DNA of 64,000 nt from the NCBI GenBank assembly GCA_037903355.1, contig JBAJFE010000038.1, positions 2,418,001 to 2,482,000 of the forward strand. The letters are read 5' to 3'. Under the pieces are notes generated by a model. The model was not told the origin of the DNA. It ran no database searches and saw only the letters and a program-made list of their open reading frames with translations. The position numbers were made by a program, and so were the translations under genes. Origin of the DNA: Trichuris trichiura (lineage: Eukaryota; Nematoda; Enoplea; Trichinellida; Trichuridae). This document shows, piece after piece, positions 22,490 to 33,880 of this stretch (within the stretch, counting starts at the first letter, position 1; every line of letters begins with the position of its first letter).

Positions 22490-23247
22490 TCGAACAGTTG
22501 GCAGCGTTCCAATTGCGCTGTGCCTGGGGAGGAGACTGGCGCTGACAGCTCCTCCCCGTGTCCGTTTCCCTGATGCTTGGAAGCGGTAGCACCAAAGCCT
22601 TTCTTGCTTATGCTGGAACTCTGACGTGGAGCAGTGCAGTCTCTCACGAAATGGTTCGGACTATTGCACCTAAAGCATCGTCGCTTCGAGACGCCTGCTT
22701 TTGGCCGTGTCCTTGAGTTCCTGGTTCCGAGACACAGCTCCTTAACGCTCGTATTGCGTTCTTCCTTTGTCATCGCCCGTACGCGGGCGAGAATCTGACT
22801 GAGGTTGAGATCCTCCATTCGCGCGCCGGCTTTCAGCAGCCGTTGAAGACTCTCTGGCAACCCAGCTACAAAAGCACAAACAAGGGTTTTCTCCGGTACA
22901 CCTCCGAAAAGAGACGCCAGTCTTCGAAGATCAGCTAGGAAAACGTCAGGCACTTCAGAGGCTCCAAGCCTTCTTGCGATAAACTCTTCATAGGCGTCAT
23001 AAGGATCTACCGCGAAAGCAGCGAGCAGCGCATCCTTCAGCCTAGGAGGGCTCTTCCTTTCGTCATCTGACAACTGCAAGTAAACAGCAAAGGCGCCGTC
23101 CGTAAGGCGTAGGGGTATGACTTCAGCAATGTTGTCGATTCCACGCAGCTTGCAAACCAGCTCGACCTTCTCGAGCCATTCTGCGATCGACTGTTTTGCC
23201 GTCCCGTCATATTCTGGGATCAGTCTCAAGTCTAGTGACTTGTCCAT
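22486..23247 (-). CDS. gag with CCHC zinc knuckle
   Basis: 253 residues. It opens MDKSLDLRLIPEYDG, has the conserved block VFLADLRRLASLFGGVPEKT in the middle and a single CCHC knuckle, CFRCNSPNHFVRDC, near residue 190. It would coat the RNA and form the particle. It is homologous over its length to gag at 39005 and 61231. Its TGA stop overlaps the pol ATG. No stop or frameshift is seen. Confidence 0.9.
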   Translation of the reverse strand: MDKSLDLRLIPEYDGTAKQSIAEWLEKVELVCKLRGIDNIAEVIPLRLTDGAFAVYLQLSDDERKSPPRLKDALLAAFAVDPYDAYEEFIARRLGASEVPDVFLADLRRLASLFGGVPEKTLVCAFVAGLPESLQRLLKAGARMEDLNLSQILARVRAMTKEERNTSVKELCLGTRNSRTRPKAGVSKRRCFRCNSPNHFVRDCTAPRQSSSISKKGFGATASKHQGNGHGEELSAPVSSPGTAQLERCQLFE

Positions 23248-23266
23248 ACTGATTCCGTCCGTTAAA

Positions 23267-23278
23267 GCCTCGATAGCT
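23267..23278 (-). other. Putative primer-binding site, RT-less element
   Basis: AGCTATCGAGGC lies directly after the 5' LTR on the minus strand. The same 12 bases follow the 5' LTR of the elements at 38689 and 60854, and similarity stops right after them. It does not start with TGG, so it is not a typical match to a tRNA 3' end. Confidence 0.6.
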
Positions 23279-23612
23279 TGTGGGAGAACACTTGCGCCAA
23301 GAACGAATGCTTCGATTCACTGAACTGTTTACTGATGTATGCGAGTACACGATAGAGGAAAGAGTCCCTACGCCCCAGCTCCCGTAATCTTATATAGACG
23401 ATTATGGGGCCATTCTGAGGTGAACGGCTCGTTGGTCAGTAACCTGGAGCGAGGTCGCGCATCATCAAGGAGGTGACCTCGTCCGCTAGACGCGGCCTCG
23501 ATAGGGCCGCATCCCTTGCACCACAGGGAGGACGACGTCGACGCCAGGCAGTGCGAGGCGTCATCCCACTATGCCCTGAGGGGGGTCCGGTTCACTGGCC
23601 AGCATTGCCACA
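23279..23612 (-). repeat. 5' LTR of the RT-less element
   Basis: 334 bp. It pairs with 20313..20646 and is bordered on the outer side by the GACAC duplication. Confidence 0.9.
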
Positions 23613-24508
23613 GACACCCAGCGAACTTCAGTGTGAAATAACAGGCGATTGAAGTCTTCATCATTCTGTTCACCAAGCTGTCTGAATAATCCCTCATTCA
23701 GCGATTTACTTTTAATGGTATCAACCGGTGTAAGAGTGATCAGTTTAATCGTTCGCTCAGGCGTCTTGTGGCTAAATGCTGTCGGTGAAGGACGCAATGA
23801 ACCGCAAAAAGGCCAGGAACGAGCTGCTTTAAATGTGCAAGAAAGCCGCGGTAGCAGCCCACCATCGACGGTGCTCCATCGCTTGCCACAGCAACTATGT
23901 TCGCCATAGGCATGTTTTTATCCTTGAAACATTTTTCTAGAGCAAGGAAATAGAGCTTCTTCTTTGGTATCTGTCTGCAACGGTGTGGCAAACAGCAGTT
24001 CCTGTACCAGGGCTTCACCCATTACGAATCTGACATAACCTATTAATAATGCTTCATTGTTAGGTAAGATCGATTTATCAATCTGCAAAGAAAAATGCGT
24101 TACTCTCAAGAAGTCGCATAGAGTGCATTCTACGTCGTTGCTCATTTCGTCAATCCTTCCTTGCACCGTGTCATTACTCAGAGGTATCCTTCCGATTATT
24201 TTAGTTGGTGACATGTGCAGTACAGTCTGGATAGCTTCGCTAATCACGGGAAGCAGCAATGTTTCCCCAATATTATGTGGCTTTCCAAATTTTGCAATTA
24301 GTAATGAAATGGTGTAAGACGCACGCAGGCCATCTTTATCTTTTTCTGGTGCCGATGGCAACATACGTGGCAATATGTTCCTTGTACAAAATTTCTGGCG
24401 AAGTGACTGAAAGTAGTTGATGTTCTTGTCACGCATGTCTGGATGTACTCTATTAATGTGGTCGTGTAGCCTCGATGGCTTCACAGATTCGTTCGAAACC
24501 ACTACCAC
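23613..24508 (-). pseudogene. hAT transposase, N-terminal half (copy A)
   Basis: Frames contain HDHINRVHPDMRDKN, ASYTISLLIAKFGKPHNIGE, RIPLSNDTVQGRIDEMSNDV, then ASDGAPSMVGCYRGFLAHLK, FAVHCVLHRQHLATRRLSER and EDFNRLLFHTEVRWVSV, which is cut by the LTR element. At least two frameshifts separate these parts. The order and motifs match the intact hAT at 50044..51822 and the SCAND3/ZBED-related hAT group. Confidence 0.8.
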
Positions 24509-24944
24509 AAATCAAACACAGAGATAGCCATTGATTCGCAGGTGATTGTGTAAAACCATACTTCAAATAGTCTGAGCTGTACTGCCAGCGTTTCTTTCAT
24601 ACTTCCGTCATTGAAAGAAGTTCACGAAATGATGGTTCTTGTCGTTGCTGTATTAGAGGGCTGAGAAGTTGCGGCAACGGTTCCGTTTATTTGCAGTAAA
24701 CGGCAAGAACAAGAAACAAATATGTATGTATATCCACGAGTATGTCTTGTACAAAGGTAAATGCCGTAAAATGTTGGCGGAACACGGCACACGGAACAGA
24801 AACAAAAATCCTCCGATGACGAAACAGGAACACGGAAGAACCCAAGTGGGAAGACTCAATGAAAGACTCTGCGCCCAGAAAGTATTAGCTTAAACACAAG
24901 GATGAACGACTAAGGTGACCACCAGGGTGCGTAAGGAATTTAGC

Positions 24945-25225
24945 TGACAGGTTGCCGCACCGGATTTTTTAAACTCGTCTCCGCCAGAATTGGAGGAGGC
25001 ACTATCAGAGGAAGTCAAGTGAGGATTAAGAGCGCAATGGAACAAAGGAACAGTGGACGTGAAGGAATGAAACAGCTGTGCATAGATTGCTGGCACACGA
25101 AACACAATGGGCATAGACGTTATGTGTAAGCTTAGGCTAGGGAGAATAGGATGAACTGTAAGCAATCTCCGCCTGACCTTCTTTGAAATTACCGTCTCCA
25201 TTTTTGGCGGAGTTGAGCCATAAAA
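24945..25225. repeat. Merlin-type foldback MITE nested in hAT copy A
   Basis: The left end (AACTCGTCTCCGCCAGAATT, then GGAAGTCAAGTGAGGATT) is inverted against the right end (GGCTCAACTCCGCCAAAAAT, then GAAGGTCAGGCGGAGATT in reverse). The shared phrase, (A)AAGGAGGTCAAGTGGGGAT, recurs at the edges of Merlin copies at 52.3, 54.7 and 58.0 kb. GCTTAGGCTAGGG, a TTAGGC-like run, is inside. No coding sequence. Confidence 0.55.
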
Positions 25226-25476
25226 AACGCCATTGTTCAATTGCGCCCTGCATCCCCACTTGACCTTTTTAAAGTCCAGGCCTCCACTTCGGGCGAGAAC
25301 GAGTTAAGAAAGGCCCTTCTTACGCCGGTTTTTCTGTCAGCCTTTTTGCGCTAGAGACAATTCTGCCAGAATTCCTCTTATGCGATTCTCAACGCCCCCG
25401 CATGGGTTTCCCATCGCCCCCCTGTGCCCTCTCATCGCCCCCCAGGGGGCGATATCGCCCACTTTGAGAACCTAGG

Positions 25477-25811
25477 CACTAGAGCAAAATGGCTAGTAAG
25501 GAAGCCACCCAGCTGCCATATACGGCGAATGCTCCTAGCGATATTCGAAGCCGTTAACGCCACAAATTCTTTATTTGGCACTGAAGGCGTTCTTTTCGTA
25601 TTACTGGAGTTCAGCCAGCTAACTGCAGATCAGAGAGCATTCAGAGTACAAGCGCGGCATTGGGTTTCCTCTTCCTTAATTTTTCAGGCTGTTAGCAATG
25701 GTAGCGCAAATTGTAAGTGAGGCTGCGATGTTGTTCTCAGTGCTGCGCAACAATGAATCTAAATTCAATATTTCCTCGGAGCAAGACGACAGCCGCTTGA
25801 TCTTACCTCAC
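25477..25811 (-). repeat. 3' non-coding tail of hAT copy B
   Basis: This stretch matches 36066..36395 in reverse orientation for over 300 bp (for example GCTCTAGTG to the GGTAAGATCAAGCG region), which is the tail of the small hAT at 35836..36671. The terminus is missing because hAT copy A begins here. Confidence 0.6.
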
Positions 25812-27639
25812 TTAGTGCGACAGTTGGGTCTGGTGCAATGCTAATAATTTATCCACGTCCGGCTCGATAGTCGTCAGAAGTAATCTTAAGTCGCCTCGCC
25901 TGACTATCTGTAACCGGTTTCTTTTTTTCCGAGAAGGTCCGTTACCGCACTAAATCCGCGTTCAACCAAATAGGACGACGGAAAAGGGATGAGGAACTTC
26001 TTAGCTACGTTCCATAGCCTGGGGTACAGCTGTCTGATTTCCTGCTGCAGCCAGAAACTGGTATAGCCGCCCTTCATCTTGGGCTTCAGCTCCTCGTTGG
26101 CTTGCATCTCAATGAGCTCTTCCTGGTAAGCCACTTCAACCTCGGTGAGGCATGTAAACGGGTCCAAAACCCAGTCCGGTATCGTCATGGACAAAATATC
26201 TCTGTACCTTTCGCACATGTTCTCATGGAGCATGCTGAGATGGTCACAGAAGGAGCGTATGACATCGTCAGGGAGGCCGCCATTCTTCTTGAGGTCGTCA
26301 AGGTTAGGGAACTGGCGGTACTCTCCGCGCCCCAGGTTTTGGCGGAAAATGGAAAGCTTGTCGATGAAAGCCTTTACAACCGTCTTGGTCTTGATAAGAT
26401 TCAGTTGATCTCCTTGCAACTGCAAATTCATCTCGTTAAACTTTAAGTAGAGGTCCGACATGTAAGCTATGTCAGCTCTCGATTTCTCCACGTTGTCGCG
26501 TAATTCCATATCCTCAGTTTTGAGAAACTGTACGACGGTGTCAAAAAGGGCATAGAAGCGGCTCAAGCAGGCGCCCCTTGAAAGCCAGCGTACTTCTGTG
26601 TGAAGCAGGAGCCGGTTAAAATCTTCGCCATTTTCTTCGCATAGTTGGCTGAACAATCTCTCTCTCAAGGCACTGCTTTTGATTTTATTAACCGCAGTGA
26701 TCACGTACTGCAGCGAACGGTGCAGTCTGTCACTGAGCCGCTTCGCCACCAGATGTTGCCGGTGAATTACGCAGTGCACGGCCAGCAAATCCGGTACCTT
26801 TTTTTTAAATACGAAAGGAACCCGCGATGGCGTCCAAGCATTGACGGGGCTCCATCCGTCGCGACAGCGATTACGTTCGTTAGTGGTATCTCCTTCTCTT
26901 TAAAAAAGTCTTCTACAGTACGAAATATTGATTCTCCTCTAGTGTCAGTCAGCAGTTCTCTTGCGAAGAGTAACTCCTGAACTAACTTGCCTTCCTTGAT
27001 GAACCTAACATAGGCCAGCAGCAGCGCTTCGTTATGTGGCAACGTCGACTCATCCACCTGTAAAGAAAATTCCTCTGTTCTCAAGAGGTTGCAGAGCGTA
27101 TTCTCCACATCAGCGCTCATTTCATCAATACGTCGCTGCACCGTATTGTTGCTTAAGGGAATCTTTTTAATTATTTCAGTTGCAGGAATGCGCAACACAG
27201 TACGCAGCACTTCCGAAACAGCCGGCAGTATCAGTTCTTCTCCGATGGCTTACGGCTTTCCAGATTTCGCGATTAAGAGGGAGATGTTATAGGACGCGCG
27301 CAATCCGTCGGTGTTTCGTCTTGATGCGGATGAAAAAATCCCTGGCAATTTAGGTCGCTTTTGGAAGTTATCTTGAAGAGATTGGAAGTAAGAAAGGTCT
27401 TTATTGGACTAGTCACCGTGCATCGTTTTCAGGTGTTTTACTAATTTTGAAGGCTTCATCAGTTCATTCGCAAAAGCCTTTTCACAGATCAAGCAAAATG
27501 GTTGCTGCGAATTTGAGGGTGACGGTATAAAACCGTATCTTAGATATTCGACGTTGTATTGCCTACATTTCTTTTTTGCTTCTGCCATCTGTAGAAATTT
27601 ACATCCGTTACTAACAAGTTCAGAGCCAGACAGTAGCAC
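25812..27639 (-). pseudogene. hAT transposase copy B, two stops and two frameshifts
   Basis: The frame starts at 27639 with a BED-like N-terminus (AEAKKKCRQYNVEYLRYGF, CLICEKAF). In-frame stops lie after KTMHGD and inside GKP-AIGE. A frameshift occurs near 26807 in an eight-T run. Then 26788..25904 is open with VHCVIHRQHLVAKRLSDRL, LLLHTEVRWLSRGACLSRF, ADIAYMSDLYLKFNEMNLQL and FPSSYLVERGFSAVTDLL. Another frameshift in an A-run near 25920 displaces the true C-terminus (RRGDLRLLLTTIEPDVDKLL), whose stop is at 25812..25814. Both frameshifts lie in homopolymers, so sequencing error cannot be excluded for them. The protein would fold as an RNase H-like hAT transposase. Confidence 0.8.
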
Positions 27640-29689
27640 AGTGGTATTAAGAAATCAATTAGCCCAGCGTCATCTAAGCTCCCGCAGTAAGAACACAGGG
27701 GATTCCGTACCGGACGGCATTGTCCCTCTACGTCGGTCCTGGAAGCGGGAGCAGATCGCTTTCATGTGATCACCCCGCTCTTTTCTAATGGTAGCGACGG
27801 ACAAATAGGCTCAAAATAAGTCTATGAAGCATGAGGTTGCGACAGGGTCGTTCTTGTCCTCGCGCGGCGGACAACGGAAAGCACGCGATAAAATTTTCTG
27901 CCCAGATTTGCGGACATTCTCCCTCTCCTTGGTGTTGTCGCGTCATGTTTGAGAAGGTAGGCTGGCTGACACGATTTCGCACGGTTTCAAGTTCGGAAAT
28001 ACTTCCGCCCACCAAGGTCTGATGGCAAACAATGCCCGCAGTTCAACGACGAACTCTCCGCTACTGGCTGTCTTTTTAGATATCAAACCAGTGAAGAGTG
28101 GGGGATACAAATGTTTGACTGAGTACTGCTTCAAACAGATCTACACCTCTCGTAATAGGCCTATTTTTCTTGCTATTTTTGCGAACCGCAAGGCCATGTG
28201 TAAGGAAGGAAGGCAGACGGTCGTAAGATGCTCCCACCTGTAAAGCAAACTGGGCGTGTATTCTCCTTTTTGCTGGTGAGCGCTACTGAACTTGTGGGTT
28301 TATCATTCGCTACTTAAACATAGGCGTGGTTAAACATAAGCAAACTAATCCTTTCCCGAAAAAGTTGACGAACAACCGGAGGCTGATGCTAGTTCAAAGC
28401 CCAAGCATAGCAAAATGGGTGACGTCGTCGAGCGCTATAACTTACGTTAAGACTTCCGCGACGGACCCTGTCGGCCGTCCTGAAGCCTGACACGCCGTGA
28501 GAGTCGTCGCGGAAACCTGCTGGCGTTTACGGAGCGCGTTTCTTAGAAAGCACCGCCTGTGGCTTAGTTTCTCTGGGAAATATGATCACAAGGAGCGGCA
28601 CTAGGCGTTGCCGAAGTCCCGCGGACGATAAGCTTCAGGCACAATACATAGCGCGCGACGTGCCTGTTAGCAGCCGAGAAAAAGACGTCCACTATAGTCA
28701 TGAAATGGGCACACTTCGTCGTTTAAGTACCCCTAGTAGCGAGCATATGACTTCTTGAAATCCCGTTAGGTATCTACACTAGATGTAGAAATCAAATTGA
28801 GAAGTAGTGCTTATAAGATGTCCACGTTAAGTGAAGAGCCACGGTAAGTGTTTCAGACAAGTAAAAAGGTAATCTGTACAAAACTGTGATGTGATGTGCC
28901 CTTCGCGTTGATGAGGGCTCGGGGGTTAAGCTACCGCCGACGTATTAAAGATGGATGGGACGCATTGGGACAGTCAGAAGGACCGCCGTCAGTCAAGGAT
29001 CCCCTGTACTCACTAAACTAGCAGATCAGAGCTTATTATCCTTACAGATACTCCCATGGTTGCGACTGAATCTATTTTAATGCTCAAGCAATGCTGATCT
29101 CCTGGTAACGTGAGCTATGTTTCAACTAGAATCTTACAAGACACTTACTTACCTTTCTATTTTTAAGAAGTTCGTCGAATTTCAGGAGAGCTCCGTAGCC
29201 GCGACAAAGCAGTTTCGCAACAGCTGATATAACGGGATAGCTGAATAGATGAGAACTACAGCACTGAGGAAACAAGACACAAGAAGGATCGCAGAGCTCT
29301 TATTACTTTCCACCGTCAACGCACAGGAGAGAATAATCAGTGTCTACTGAGCATTTTCCCCGCCATTACGCCCCAGGCGCGCTTGTCCGCCCTCGCGAAG
29401 AAGCTGTCATCGCCCCCTGCAGGTTGTAGTTTTCCGAGCCCTCCGATTTGCGCCACGGTGGTATGCTAATGCGAAAAAAACTAACCAAAAAGATTCATTT
29501 TGAATTGCGCTTTGGTAGAGCAGCAGATGGCGAAGCACCGAAATTGGACAATTCGCCTTTCGGTCAGGCTATCCTTCGCCAATGGCTTTTTTTGTAGTGT
29601 GGCTGGAATTCGCTACGCAGCGTAATATAGTAAGAAAAATTTTCGCCCGATAAATCAGGGTAAACGACAGGGCAATGATAACAAGCTAC
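27640..29689. other. Two-kilobase stretch without recognisable genes
   Basis: No coding frame longer than about 75 codons has a known motif. The part next to 27639 is probably hAT-B leader, but the expected terminus CAGTGATTCCCAA was not found. A C-rich patch at 29390..29430 resembles hAT ends. Otherwise I see nothing to report. Confidence 0.45.
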
Positions 29690-29989
29690 TGGATCTCGTG
29701 TATTTTCTCACCGCCAGAAACGGAGACGGCAGCATCAAAAGGACGCTTATTTACGTTAACTGTCTTAGCGCGCTACGCTTGTGTATCAAGCTCGCCAACG
29801 TCTCACAATAACATCGAAGAACACATGTTCAGTCTTAGGCTTAGGCTAGGGCAGGACAGGACGGCCGGCACGGTTAAAGAATGTGAACCATTGTTACTGT
29901 GACGGCGTAATCTTCACTTGACCTTCCTTGATGTTGCCGCGTCAACTTCAGCCGGGGGTACGATACACGAGACTCGCTAATTTCCATAG

Positions 29990-30134
29990 TCAAACTACGT
30001 ACACGCACGGCTGCGCGCTCTCGTCCTGCGGCACCGAATACCAGGGACCCCCTAAATCCCTAATCCTTCTCAGGGCCCCCTTCAAGTTTTCCAGGGCTCC
30101 CAAGGGGTCTCTGGGGCCCCCGTTGGGAATCACT
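29990..30134 (-). repeat. hAT terminal fragment (copy B family)
   Basis: In reverse it begins CAGTGATTCCCAACGGGGGC and continues through GAAAACTTGAAGGGGGCCCT and GTGCCGCAGGACGAGAGCG, matching the first 120 bp of the small hAT at 35836. It is a broken end, with no partner terminus. Confidence 0.65.
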
Positions 30135-30138
30135 GCTG

Positions 30139-30248
<110 letters not shown>

Positions 30249-30990
30249 CGTTATTAGAATTATTATTGCATGGCGTTGACGCGGACGACAAACAGGCCTA
30301 AGGGCAGAAACACTTAACGTAAACAAGCGTTCACTTTCAAGCGACAAGAGAAGATAAGGCGAAACAGCGTACATACCGTATACTCAGGCGAAGAGTCTGG
30401 CGAAGGCGGTAATTACGAGCGGACGGCTCCGACCTGATCACTTTGCTCGACCTGATCAGAAAAACGCGCTTAGAAAAAATAAACGTAAACGCATGACATA
30501 CCCTTCACCCGATGGCATCTTATCGCTAGACGCCGGCATAGACATAACGCAGAATGAGCTTTACGCAGTTAACCAAGGCACGACGCCGCTCAGACCGTTG
30601 AACTCCGATGTTTTCCACGAATCACTAAACAAGGTCTCAGCTTGAACCGCTGCACGCCCCATTGTGTTTCCCGTACCTTCAATTCATGTTCAGCTGAATA
30701 ACTCCTTCGCCTTCGCTCTTTCGAACGGGCCACTAACCGCATCAGTGACACTTGCAAACGCTATTCAGCTGCAGTGCAGCAGAATTCTTCGTCGCTAATC
30801 CGTTAGATCGACATACGGGTCACTGCATGTGCCACTGATGCTTCATTGTGATGCCGCGCCAACTACTCTCCACGTGTTCACTAAATCCGACGATACAGGT
30901 GCCTCCCGTTGTGCCGCTAAGCACAGATCATTACGCCGTAGAGCCACGCATTATGCTTTGACACTGCCGCCTCAACTTCTGCTGGGCCAC

Positions 30991-31986
30991 TAACATACTA
31001 GGTCCCTCTTCGCTATTATGATGGCCGCGTCACAAAGGAAAGTCTTACCGCCACATGCCTTCTCATTTCGTTCATGTCTCAGTGCCTAAAGCTTTTCTTC
31101 AACAGTCAGCGCCTTTTCGTTCCGTCCACTGCTTGAGGACGCCGACGCGGGAACCATAGGCATCTAACGGCTGTCCTTAGGCGTGCTGTGAACGCCAGGA
31201 ACCTACATCTAAAGGTGCCTTACCTGCTTTTCTGTGACCTACTGCAAGCCTCCTCCATAAACCGACTTTTTCCGTAATCTGAATTACCCTCCGGCCCGAT
31301 GCGTCCGGACTATGGAAATTTTACTGTTCATATAATTCATCAGCAACAGCAACTGCCCGGAACTGTATGGACTTCTCAGGATCCACAAGGCAAAGGTTTC
31401 CGTAAAGCCGGTGGTATCAAGCGTCAACAGCGTAACATCCAGGTTGTGTTCGTATTTGAAGTCTTTACAAAAGCCGCTCACGGGTAGGCGTTCGCCCTAC
31501 ACAAGAAACAGTTAGGAATTCTGCGCCGAAGTTAGACAGTCTGCCACAGCCATTACGGACATTATACATCTTACGCAGTACGCGTAATAGATGGCCCACG
31601 AACTATACCTTCAACATGATGAACCCACGCGCGGCACGTGCTTTTCTACCACAAAAGTGTCCCAAGTGCTTCAGGAAGCCCACCGCCCCTGGAAGACCGA
31701 AATCGCCACCTTAAGAAAAGCTGCGTCAAAACGTTTGACGTCAAGCGCGCTTCAGAGATTCCGTAGTGACCAACAAGGTTTGGCTGTTTATTTTTCAGGC
31801 ACAGAGCAGATAAAGCGTCATTTATACTGCGGAAACTAGCGTCATAATTGTAAAGGATTGTCAAAAAAGTCATTCTTCAATTAACACGAAGTACGCGCTT
31901 TTACACTACGCAACTATACATGTGATAGTGTAAAGATAAAAGAACAGCTGATCCTTCAACGTGGACGTATTGTGAAGTGGTTCACC
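30991..31986. other. Stretch downstream of the Nup54-like gene
   Basis: Minus-strand frames at 31284..31481 and 31646..31873 are open but have no recognised domain, and no clear splice pairing was found. It may contain part of another host gene. Nothing further is supported. Confidence 0.35.
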
Positions 31987-32721
31987 CTAAGCGAAATGAG
32001 AGCTACCCACAGATTGTTGCTGTTTTACTTCAATTTCTTCCTGAATAACCTTGCTCATCAGTTGCACATCTTTCTGAACTAACGTGATGACGCTCTCCAA
32101 GGATTCCTGCCAACGCTGCAGAAACTAAAATTAGAAGAAATTTGGCCTCCTCCGAAAGGCAAGATAAGAATAACGAAAATTGCCAAAACAAAAAAACCGC
32201 ACTGCACTCACCAATTTTACATCAGACGTGAAGGAATTGTCCAGCGTTTCTGATATAGACGGAATGAGACACTCTGGATGGCTTCTCAATCGTGAAAACA
32301 TTTCTGCCAATCTCCCCTATTGCAAAACCGTATTCAAGAATGAACTAGAGCAAGTTCCTGCATGATCAGGACTTTTCGCGTAAGTCACAACTGCCGTTTA
32401 ATAAGCTACGTTTACCAACACATGCTGCGGTTAAAGCGCTTACTGCAATTTGCAACGGACCATTCAAGTGAGAATCAATCCGTTCCAGACGATACTTGAG
32501 CAATTCTTCGTCATTGTCAAACGGGTTTCGGTTTTTAAATTTCATTATTTCAGCCGCAATAATCTAGGCATATACTGAATGAAGCGAATGATAAACACAT
32601 CAAACATTCTTACCAAAATAAGTCGGTGCGTTAGTACGTGTTGAGTCCTTCTCATGCTCTCTAATTTGAGCTGTATATCTGCAGAACAGCGATCTGCTTT
32701 CTTGAGGAATTCAACCAGTTT
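31987..32721 (-). CDS. NUP54: Nucleoporin Nup54-like, C-terminal exons
   Basis: Four phase-0 exons join in frame: 32721..32614, 32563..32444, 32316..32212 and 32115..31987 (stop TAG). Splice sites are canonical, and three introns are 50, 127 and 96 bp. The predicted segment, about 153 residues, is helical. It carries the Nup54 signature in which a helix ending in a Leu-Asn-(Ala/Gly)-Pro turn precedes a Gly-Arg-Leu helix: here RIDSHLNGPLQIAGRLAEMF. In the family this coiled-coil part binds Nup62 and Nup58 in the central channel of the nuclear pore. The FG-repeat and alpha-beta parts should lie upstream but I could not place them; the region is followed by a solo LTR at 33155. Identification rests on recalled family similarity, not a search. 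Confidence 0.7.
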
Positions 32722-33154
32722 CTAAATTATAAGTTACGTCCCAGATTTCTAATAAAAACGTGAGTCTAGCGCATTCCGTAACGGATACATGAATTCTACT
32801 TTTTTGACGACTGTGGCCGTTGATAAAATAAAGGAATTTAATTTCCTTAGCTTTCTGGACCTTTCACGGTGCACCTACAGCAAAAAGACGAGAACGTCTA
32901 CCAGTACTTGAATCGTCATAATGAAAGTTACGGCTCATTTTTTTCAGAAAGCCTAATTTTATTTGGCAGGTGCGAAAGAGCGAATAGATTTGTTTTATGC
33001 AAAGGACGGCCCTTAAAAAGTAAATTTTTATATGCTGATTGCTACCAGTACTAAGAAGCGGTGTGGGTCTTTCACCAGTCTCCCGTCATACTGTAGGTTT
33101 GCCAGCCATTTTGTCCTGGCTTAAGCCTAAGCCTAAGCCTGAACATAAGTTTTT
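32722..33154. other. Upstream of Nup54-like exons, unresolved
   Basis: A minus-strand frame near 32876..32745 after CTGTAG is open for about 44 codons and might be a further exon, but its protein does not clearly resemble Nup54. The end near 33120 has TTAAGCCTAAGCCTAAGCCT, a run of three TTAGGC-type units on the reverse strand. Confidence 0.35.
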
Positions 33155-33555
33155 TGTGGTGGATAACCCGGGGTCTGGCTCCGCCAACGGGTGCTTGACC
33201 TAGGAGGACACCGATGCGGGCGCTGTTTACGTTAACAGGACGTCAACGGTTAACGTGCTGTTAACGTAAACAGCGCTGGACGACGTTCCCCATGCCACAT
33301 GACACGAAGCTCATGCCGAAAACAGGCACAATCAGCCAATTTGTGTGCGACCTGGCCACATCCCGCGGACGGGATTACAAAAGGAGCAGGACAGACGACG
33401 GCGGGGTGATGGTTCGTAGGACGAAGGAAAGTTTTATGTCCGAAGACATTCTTGTTTATACTCGGTTCGTTAGTGTTCCTCAATAAAGACAAAGCAAAGC
33501 GTTTGCGTGGTAGCAGCTTTACGCGTGCAAGTCCATACGGTGCATATAAACTACA
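33155..33555 (+). repeat. Solo LTR (401 bp), family of the element at 60854
   Basis: It starts TGTGGTGGATAACCCGGGG and ends GCATATAAACTACA, like 60854..61212. It is about 40 bp longer because of a palindromic insertion at 33220..33276: a perfect 19-bp inverted repeat (GCGCTGTTTACGTTAACAG and its complement) around a short centre. CAATAAAGAC supplies a polyadenylation-like signal. No clear 5-bp target duplication was found (TTTTT against TTATG). Confidence 0.8.
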
Positions 33556-33880
33556 TTATGTCTTGGCTTAGATTTCGATAAGGGCAAAAAAGGTGATTGG
33601 CATTGTCTCCAATAAAGACACAACAAGTTAAGGTCATGCTTGCCTGAAAGGGACCTGCATTTCTCAGACAGTGGGGAGGACTGGTGAAAGATCCGTATTT
33701 TCTTACCGAAGATACACAGCCGTCAACCTACCAACCTTCGCGCTAATTATTAACTATGATTGATTTAGAAGCTGCAGCCGCATATTTTACACACTTTAAA
33801 TAAGCAATTAATGATTTTATTTATGAAAACGAGAAGTCCCCGTCAATGAGGAGTAACAGTAGAGCAAGGGGTGGGTTGGG
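33556..33880. other. Short stretch, nothing recognised
   Basis: This lies between the solo LTR and the Merlin copy. It is AT-rich, with no coding frame or repeat that I can name. Confidence 0.4.

Larger units (their letters stand above)
20313..23612 (-). mobile_element. Non-autonomous LTR retrotransposon: gag, PR and IN, no RT
   Basis: Two 334-bp LTRs (23279..23612 as 5', 20313..20646 as 3') begin TG and end CA. By eye they differ at about five sites. A perfect 5-bp duplication GACAC flanks the element (20308..20312 and 23613..23617). Internal sequence holds gag and a shortened pol, both open. A purine tract AGGGGGGAG precedes the 3' LTR and the shared 12-nt AGCTATCGAGGC follows the 5' LTR. 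It is inserted in the hAT transposase frame. The lineage is Ty3/gypsy-like by domain order in its full-length relative at 38689..43100. Confidence 0.9.
19008..25476 (-). mobile_element. hAT element (copy A), split by an LTR retrotransposon
   Basis: Both ends carry C(A/C)TAGGTTCTCAAA termini in inverted orientation (19008 and 25476), followed by a GATATCGCCCCC block at the 5' side. The transposase halves lie at 24508..23613 and 20312..19629, with an LTR retrotransposon between them. The flanks do not show a convincing 8-bp duplication (CGTTAGAC versus CACTAGAG), and the two sides belong to different older repeats, so a rearrangement may have followed insertion. A relative with better preserved flanks is at 52587..56360. 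Confidence 0.65.

Noticed and set aside
33119..33140. True telomeric array
   Set aside because: Only about three TTAGGC-type units are present and the flanks are ordinary interspersed sequence; similar short runs belong to Merlin-type elements.
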